A stretch of DNA of 64,000 nt from Streptomyces griseus (lineage in GTDB: Bacteria > Actinomycetota > Actinomycetes > Streptomycetales > Streptomycetaceae), in contig NZ_MDKB01000003.1 in the NCBI RefSeq assembly GCF_001715295.1, positions 1-64,000 of the forward strand, read 5' to 3'. Below, one piece after another: positions 60,012-64,000 of the stretch. The first letter of the stretch is position 1; each line of letters begins with the position of its first letter. The position numbers and the translations under genes were made by a program. Under the pieces are notes generated by a model. The model was not told the DNA's origin. It ran no database searches and saw only the letters and a program-made list of their open reading frames with translations.

Positions 60012-60668
60012 ATGACCTTTGCGCCTGCCCCGATCCCGTCCCGGACCCAGTACGTGCTGGAGGCGATCAAGCACGCGATCCTGACGGCGCAGCTGAGACC
60101 GGGGCAGGCGCTGGTCGAGACGGAACTTGCCGCGCAGTTCGGCGTCTCCAAGACTCCGGTCCGCGAGGCGCTGAAGACCCTCGCGGGCACGGGGCTCGTG
60201 GTCATGAGCCAGTACAAGGGCGCCACCGTACGGCTCGTCGACGCGACCATGGCCCGCGAGGTGTACGACGTGCGGCTGCTCCTGGAACCGGAGGCGCTGC
60301 GCCGCTCCATCACCCGCAGGGCCTCGCTCGAAGCCGCCCAGGAGGCCCTGGAGCGGGCCGACTCGGCGATCGACAAGGCCGACAGGTCGCTGGCCAACCG
60401 GGACTTCCACCGGGCCCTCTACCTGCCCTGCGGGAACCCGCTGCTGGCCCGGATGCTGGACGAGATCCGCGACCAGGCCGCCCTCGTCTCGACCGTGGCC
60501 TGGGCGGCCGTCCCGTCCTGGGAGCGGGAGGCGGCCGAGCACCGGGAGATTTTGCGGCTCGCACTCGCCGAGGACGCCGCGGCCGCCGCCGGCGCTCTGC
60601 ACGACCACATCGCCTCGTTCGTACGCCGCGCGTTCCCCGACGACGAAGACGGGGGTGACACGGCGTGA
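60012..60668 (+). CDS. GntR-family (FadR/FCD) transcriptional regulator
   Basis: This 218-aa regulator has an N-terminal winged helix (AILTAQLRPGQALVETELAA then FGVSKTPVREALKTLAGTG) and a C-terminal FCD effector domain (YDVRLLLEPEALRRSITRRA; NRDFHRALYLPCGNPLLARM; EHREILRLAL, with the metal-binding histidines). Such regulators commonly sense sugar acids. It leads an operon with a DapA-family enzyme and an IlvD/Edd dehydratase, so it probably represses this catabolic operon until the inducer is present. Confidence 0.9.
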   Translation: MTFAPAPIPSRTQYVLEAIKHAILTAQLRPGQALVETELAAQFGVSKTPVREALKTLAGTGLVVMSQYKGATVRLVDATMAREVYDVRLLLEPEALRRSITRRASLEAAQEALERADSAIDKADRSLANRDFHRALYLPCGNPLLARMLDEIRDQAALVSTVAWAAVPSWEREAAEHREILRLALAEDAAAAAGALHDHIASFVRRAFPDDEDGGDTA

Positions 60669-60718
60669 GACACCAGCTGGACCCGAACCACCAGCACCTC
60701 GACGAAAGGCCAGTCCGC

Positions 60719-61621
60719 ATGGACCTCTCCCCGCTCAAGGCGGCCCTCGCAGACGTTGTGGCGATCCCGGTGACCCCGTTCGCCGAGGACGGCTCCCTCG
60801 ACACCGCGGCGCACCGCGCCCTGCTGCGGCGGATGCTCGACGGCGGTGTCCGCATCGTCACCCCGAACGGCAACACCGGGGAGTTCTACGCCCTGACCCC
60901 CGGCGAGCGGCGCACGGTCACCGAGCTGACCGTCGACGAGGCGGGCGGCCGGGCCGCCGTCCTGGTGGGCGTCGGCCACGACATACCGACCGCCGTGGCC
61001 GACGCCGAACACGCCAGGGACGCCGGCGCCGACATGGTGATGGTGCACCAGCCCGTACACCCGTACGTGTCGCAGGACGGCTGGATCGACTACCACCGGG
61101 CCATCGCGGAGGCCGTCCCCGGACTCGGCGTCGTCCCCTACATCCGCAACCCCCTGCTCGCCGGCGAGCGGCTCGCCGAACTCGCCGACGGCTGCCCGAA
61201 CGTCATCGGGGTGAAGTACGCGGTCCCGGACGCCGCGCGCTTCGCGGGGTTCGCCCGCGACGCGGGTCCGGAGCGGTTCGTCTGGGTCGCCGGACTCGCC
61301 GAGCTCTACGCCCCCTCCTACTTCGCCACCGGCGCCACCGGCTTCACCTCCGGCCTCGTCAACGTCGCCCCCGGCGTCTCGCTGAGCATGCTGGAGGCGC
61401 TGCGGGCCGGGGACTACACCGCCGCGATGAAGGTGTGGGAGCAGATCCGCCCCTTCGAGGACCTGCGCGCCGACCGGCAGTCCGCCGACAACGTCACCGT
61501 GGTCAAGGAGGCCCTGGCCGCGCTCGGACTCTGCCGCCGCGACGTGCGCCCGCCGAGCCGGGTACTGCCCGAGGCCCAGCGCGCCGAGGTCGCCGGCCTG
61601 GTCGCCGGGTGGTCCGTATGA
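60719..61621 (+). CDS. Dihydrodipicolinate synthase/N-acetylneuraminate lyase family enzyme (sugar-acid catabolism)
   Basis: This 300-aa class I aldolase-type enzyme has VVAIPVTPFAEDGSLDTAAH, TPNGNTGEFYALTPGERRTV, VVPYIRNPLLAGERLAELAD, and the Schiff-base lysine in VIGVKYAVPDAARF. It is not a lysine-pathway DapA: it lies next to an IlvD/Edd sugar-acid dehydratase, which points to a 2-keto-3-deoxy-sugar-acid dehydratase or aldolase. The ATG at 60719 gives the usual length; a GTG at 60665 that overlaps the GntR stop would add 18 residues. The stop overlaps the dehydratase start. Confidence 0.85.
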   Translation: MDLSPLKAALADVVAIPVTPFAEDGSLDTAAHRALLRRMLDGGVRIVTPNGNTGEFYALTPGERRTVTELTVDEAGGRAAVLVGVGHDIPTAVADAEHARDAGADMVMVHQPVHPYVSQDGWIDYHRAIAEAVPGLGVVPYIRNPLLAGERLAELADGCPNVIGVKYAVPDAARFAGFARDAGPERFVWVAGLAELYAPSYFATGATGFTSGLVNVAPGVSLSMLEALRAGDYTAAMKVWEQIRPFEDLRADRQSADNVTVVKEALAALGLCRRDVRPPSRVLPEAQRAEVAGLVAGWSV

Positions 61622-63354
61622 CAGCCGGCCGGGGCCGCGTCGCCCCCGAGGAGCTGCGCAGCCACCAGTGGTACGGCACGGACGGGCTCCGCTCCTTCAG
61701 CCACCGCGCCCGCACCCGCCAGCTCGGCTACCTCCCCGAGGAGCACCTGGGCAAGCCGGTCATCGCGATCCTCAACACCTGGTCCGACATCAACCCCTGC
61801 CACGTCCATCTGCGCGACCGCGCTCAGGCGGTCAAGCGGGGCGTGTGGCAGGCCGGCGGCTTCCCGCTCGAGTTCCCGGTCTCCACGCTGTCGGAGACCT
61901 TCCAGAAGCCGACCCCGATGCTCTACCGCAACCTGCTGGCCATGGAGACGGAGGAGCTGCTGCGCTCCTACCCCGTGGACGGCGCGGTGCTGCTGGGCGG
62001 ATGCGACAAGTCGACCCCCGCGCTCCTGATGGGCGCGGCCTCCGTCGACCTGCCGACCGTGTTCGTGCCCGCCGGTCCGATGCTGCCGGGCCACTGGCGC
62101 AACGAGGTCCTCGGCTCCGGCACGGACATGTGGAAGTACTGGGACGACAAGCGGGCCGGACTCATCGGCGACTGCGAGATGGCCGAACTGGAGAACGGGC
62201 TCGCCCGCTCACCCGGCCACTGCATGACGATGGGCACCGCGTCGACCCTGACGGCCGCCGCCGAGGCGCTGGGCGTCACGGTGCCGGGAGCCTCCTCCAT
62301 CCCCGCCGTCGACTCCGGTCACGACCGCATGGCCGTGCAGTCCGGCCTCCGGATCGTCGAACTGGTGTGGCAGCAGCTGACGTTGTCCGAGATCCTCACC
62401 GCCGACGCGTACGAGGACGCCGTCGCCACCGTCCTGGCGCTCGGCGGCTCCACCAACGCGGTCATCCACCTGATCGCGATGGCCGGCCGCTCCGGGGTGA
62501 AGCTCACCCTGGACGACTTCGACCGCATCGCCCGCACCGTCCCGGTCCTGGCCAACCTCCGCCCCGGCGGGAAGTACCTCATGGAGGACTTCCACTTCGC
62601 CGGCGGACTGCCCGGATTCCTGGCCCGGCTCACCGACGTCCTGCACCTGGACCGCCCCACCGTCGCGCACGGCACGATGCGCGAACAGCTCGACGGGGCG
62701 CTGGTGCACGACGCCGACGTCATCCGCGAACGGGACAACCCCCTGGCCGAGGAAGGCGGCGTGGCGGTGCTGCGCGGCAACCTGTGCCCCGACGGCGCGG
62801 TCATCAAGCACATCGCCGCCGAGCCGCACCTGCTGCGCCACACCGGGCCCGCGGTCGTCTTCGACGACTACCAGGAGATGCAGCGCACCATCAACGACCC
62901 CTCCCTGGCCCTCACCGCGGACCACGTGCTGGTGCTGCGCAACGCCGGCCCCAAGGGCGGCCCGGGCATGCCCGAGTACGGCATGCTGCCGATCCCGGAC
63001 TACCTGCTGAAGCAGGGCGTGCGGGACATGGTGCGGATCTCCGACGCCCGGATGAGCGGTACCAGTTACGGCGCGTGCGTCCTGCACGTCGCGCCCGAGT
63101 CCTTCGTCGGCGGGCCGCTCGCGCTGGTCCGCACCGGCGACCTGATCACGCTGGACGTCGAGGCACGGCTGCTCCAGCTCGACGTACCCGACGACGAGCT
63201 GGAGCTGCGCAGGGCCGGGTGGACCGCGCCGCCCGCCCGGTACGGGCGCGGGTACGGGGCCCTCTACCAGGACCAGATCACCCAGGCCGACACCGGATGC
63301 GACTTCGCGTTCCTGTCCCGGCAGGGAGAAGTGCCCGACCCGTACGCGGGCTGA
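61618..63354 (+). CDS. IlvD/Edd-family sugar-acid dehydratase (L-arabinonate-dehydratase-like)
   Basis: This 578-aa Fe-S dehydratase is of the IlvD/Edd family. The [2Fe-2S] ligands are seen as cysteines in DINPCHVHLRDRAQAV, LLGGCDKSTPALLMGA and SPGHCMTMGTASTLTAAAEA; the C-terminal half contains NAGPKGGPGMPEYGMLPIPD and RISDARMSGTSYGACVLHVA. The N-terminal HQWYGTDGLRSFSHRARTRQ is closest to L-arabinonate and related sugar-acid dehydratases rather than dihydroxyacid dehydratase. With the upstream DapA-family enzyme it forms a two-step route from an aldonate towards alpha-ketoglutarate semialdehyde. Confidence 0.88.
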   Translation: MTAGRGRVAPEELRSHQWYGTDGLRSFSHRARTRQLGYLPEEHLGKPVIAILNTWSDINPCHVHLRDRAQAVKRGVWQAGGFPLEFPVSTLSETFQKPTPMLYRNLLAMETEELLRSYPVDGAVLLGGCDKSTPALLMGAASVDLPTVFVPAGPMLPGHWRNEVLGSGTDMWKYWDDKRAGLIGDCEMAELENGLARSPGHCMTMGTASTLTAAAEALGVTVPGASSIPAVDSGHDRMAVQSGLRIVELVWQQLTLSEILTADAYEDAVATVLALGGSTNAVIHLIAMAGRSGVKLTLDDFDRIARTVPVLANLRPGGKYLMEDFHFAGGLPGFLARLTDVLHLDRPTVAHGTMREQLDGALVHDADVIRERDNPLAEEGGVAVLRGNLCPDGAVIKHIAAEPHLLRHTGPAVVFDDYQEMQRTINDPSLALTADHVLVLRNAGPKGGPGMPEYGMLPIPDYLLKQGVRDMVRISDARMSGTSYGACVLHVAPESFVGGPLALVRTGDLITLDVEARLLQLDVPDDELELRRAGWTAPPARYGRGYGALYQDQITQADTGCDFAFLSRQGEVPDPYAG

Positions 63355-63402
63355 ACCGGGCGAACAGACGTCGGCGCGCCCTTCCGTCCGGGATACCGAA
63401 CG

Positions 63403-63428
63403 GCATGCGGTAAGCGCTTGCGCAATGC
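63403..63428. promoter_or_regulatory. LacI-type operator candidate before the sugar ABC permease
   Basis: GCAT ... AAGCGCTT ... ATGC: the core AAGCGCTT (63412-63419) is a perfect palindrome with symmetric GCAT/ATGC arms (63403-63406, 63425-63428). It is the kind of site bound by LacI-family sugar repressors. Confidence 0.45.
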
Positions 63429-63514
63429 ACCGACCGTACGGCACCTCCAGCACCGACGAGCAGCTCCCGCACCCCCCGCACTGCTCGGCACCTCCCAGAG
63501 ATCGGAGACGCGTC

Positions 63515-64000
63515 ATGGCCCACTCCGCAGCCGTGGCCACACCGCCGCCCGAGGCGAAAGCGCCCAGGCGCCGCTCGGCGACCCCCCGCCGCCTGCCGTA
63601 TCTGCTGATAGCGCCCGCGGGCCTGCTGATGCTGGGCTTCATCGCCTACCCCGTGCTCAGCGTCTTCTACTACAGCCTGCAGAACTACAACGTCACCAAG
63701 CCGTGGCGGAACGGCTTCGCCGGACTCGACAACTTCACCCGGGTCTTCACCGAGGACGACCAGTTCTGGTCGACGCTCGGCTTCAGCGCCCAGTGGGTCT
63801 TCACCCAGGTCACCCTCCAACTGGCGCTCGGACTCGCGCTCGCGCTGATCGTCAACCAGACCTTCGTCGGCCGGGGCATCTCGCGGGCCATGGTCTTCTC
63901 GCCCTGGGCCGTCTCCGGCGTCCTCACCAGCACCATCTGGATCCTGCTCTACAACTCCTCGACCGGCTTCAGCCGCTACCTCGCGGACGCCGGCATCGGT
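63515..64000 (+). CDS. Sugar ABC transporter permease (MalF/UgpA-type, 5' part)
   Basis: The first 162 residues of a binding-protein-dependent sugar permease are present before the window ends. After a basic Pro-rich N terminus comes the first membrane span (YLLIAPAGLLMLGFIAYPVL), then SLQNYNV and GLDNFTRVFTEDDQFWSTLG, which are typical of the family, and further spans (LALGLALALIVNQTF; MVFSPWAVSGVLTSTIWILL). The ATG at 63515 follows GGAG. A partner permease and binding protein would be expected downstream. Confidence 0.88.
   Translation, partial: MAHSAAVATPPPEAKAPRRRSATPRRLPYLLIAPAGLLMLGFIAYPVLSVFYYSLQNYNVTKPWRNGFAGLDNFTRVFTEDDQFWSTLGFSAQWVFTQVTLQLALGLALALIVNQTFVGRGISRAMVFSPWAVSGVLTSTIWILLYNSSTGFSRYLADAGIG

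Overview
The window is chromosomal DNA from a Streptomyces-type actinomycete. GC content and third-position GC are very high, genes are packed with ATGA/GTGA overlaps, GTG and TTG starts are common, several genes look leaderless, and the gene order (uvrC-rapZ-yvcK-whiA-gap-pgk-tpiA-secG ... pgl-opcA-zwf-tal-tkt-ctaB ... suf operon) is the familiar Streptomyces core order. No prophage, insertion sequence or CRISPR array was seen. Dispersed 157-164 bp MITE-like palindromic repeats (four full copies and one fragment) sit between genes.

Layout. (1) 1-10.4 kb, + strand: the 3' part of uvrC, then rapZ, yvcK and the sporulation regulator whiA. These are followed by the lower glycolytic set gap, pgk, tpiA, then secG, an RbpA-family RNA polymerase-binding protein, and pgi. 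(2) 10.4-25.2 kb: a 1.1 kb non-coding stretch, then a 13-gene + strand biosynthetic island. It encodes three ATP-grasp ligases, two tryptophan-2,3-dioxygenase-superfamily proteins, a kynurenine-formamidase-like hydrolase, a class V PLP enzyme, a group A flavin hydroxylase, a class IV aminotransferase, a methyltransferase, a PPOX-fold oxidoreductase, an FMN reductase and an MFS exporter. It has no PKS or NRPS. It is the only part of the window in which I found in-frame TTA (bldA-dependent) codons. I read it as a probably undescribed pathway that makes a tryptophan/kynurenine-derived amide. (3) 25.3-31.9 kb, - strand: the operon tkt-tal-zwf-opcA-pgl (pentose phosphate pathway). (4) 32.1-36.5 kb: ctaB and ctaA (heme O and heme A synthesis), a small conserved protein and an ABC-2 exporter pair. 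(5) 36.9-43.5 kb: sufR-sufB-sufD-ferredoxin-sufC-sufS-sufU-sufT, a complete Fe-S assembly operon. (6) 43.5-56 kb: assorted genes, including a VOC protein, a membrane protein, an SMR pump with its TetR repressor, dapD, an internally deleted dapA remnant, a DUF4232 lipoprotein, a PhoX-like phosphatase, a Ro60/TROVE protein with an upstream tRNA-mimicking Y RNA, and a double-domain TerD protein. (7) 56.2-64 kb: a sugar-acid catabolic locus with uronate dehydrogenase, 5-dehydro-4-deoxyglucarate dehydratase, a GntR regulator, a second DapA-family enzyme, an IlvD/Edd-family dehydratase and the start of a sugar ABC permease.

How the parts work together. Regions 1 and 3 supply central carbon flux and NADPH. 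In S. coelicolor, as I recall, pgi and pgl lie close together, so the region 2 island appears to split a conserved primary-metabolism block. WhiA (development) and the TTA codons in the island suggest that its product is made in a growth-stage-dependent way. The strongest unusual signals are the island (11.4-25.2 kb), the permuted tRNA-like Y RNA next to the TROVE gene (52.1-52.2 kb), the MITE-like repeats that abut stop codons, and the dapA remnant at 47.4-47.6 kb.
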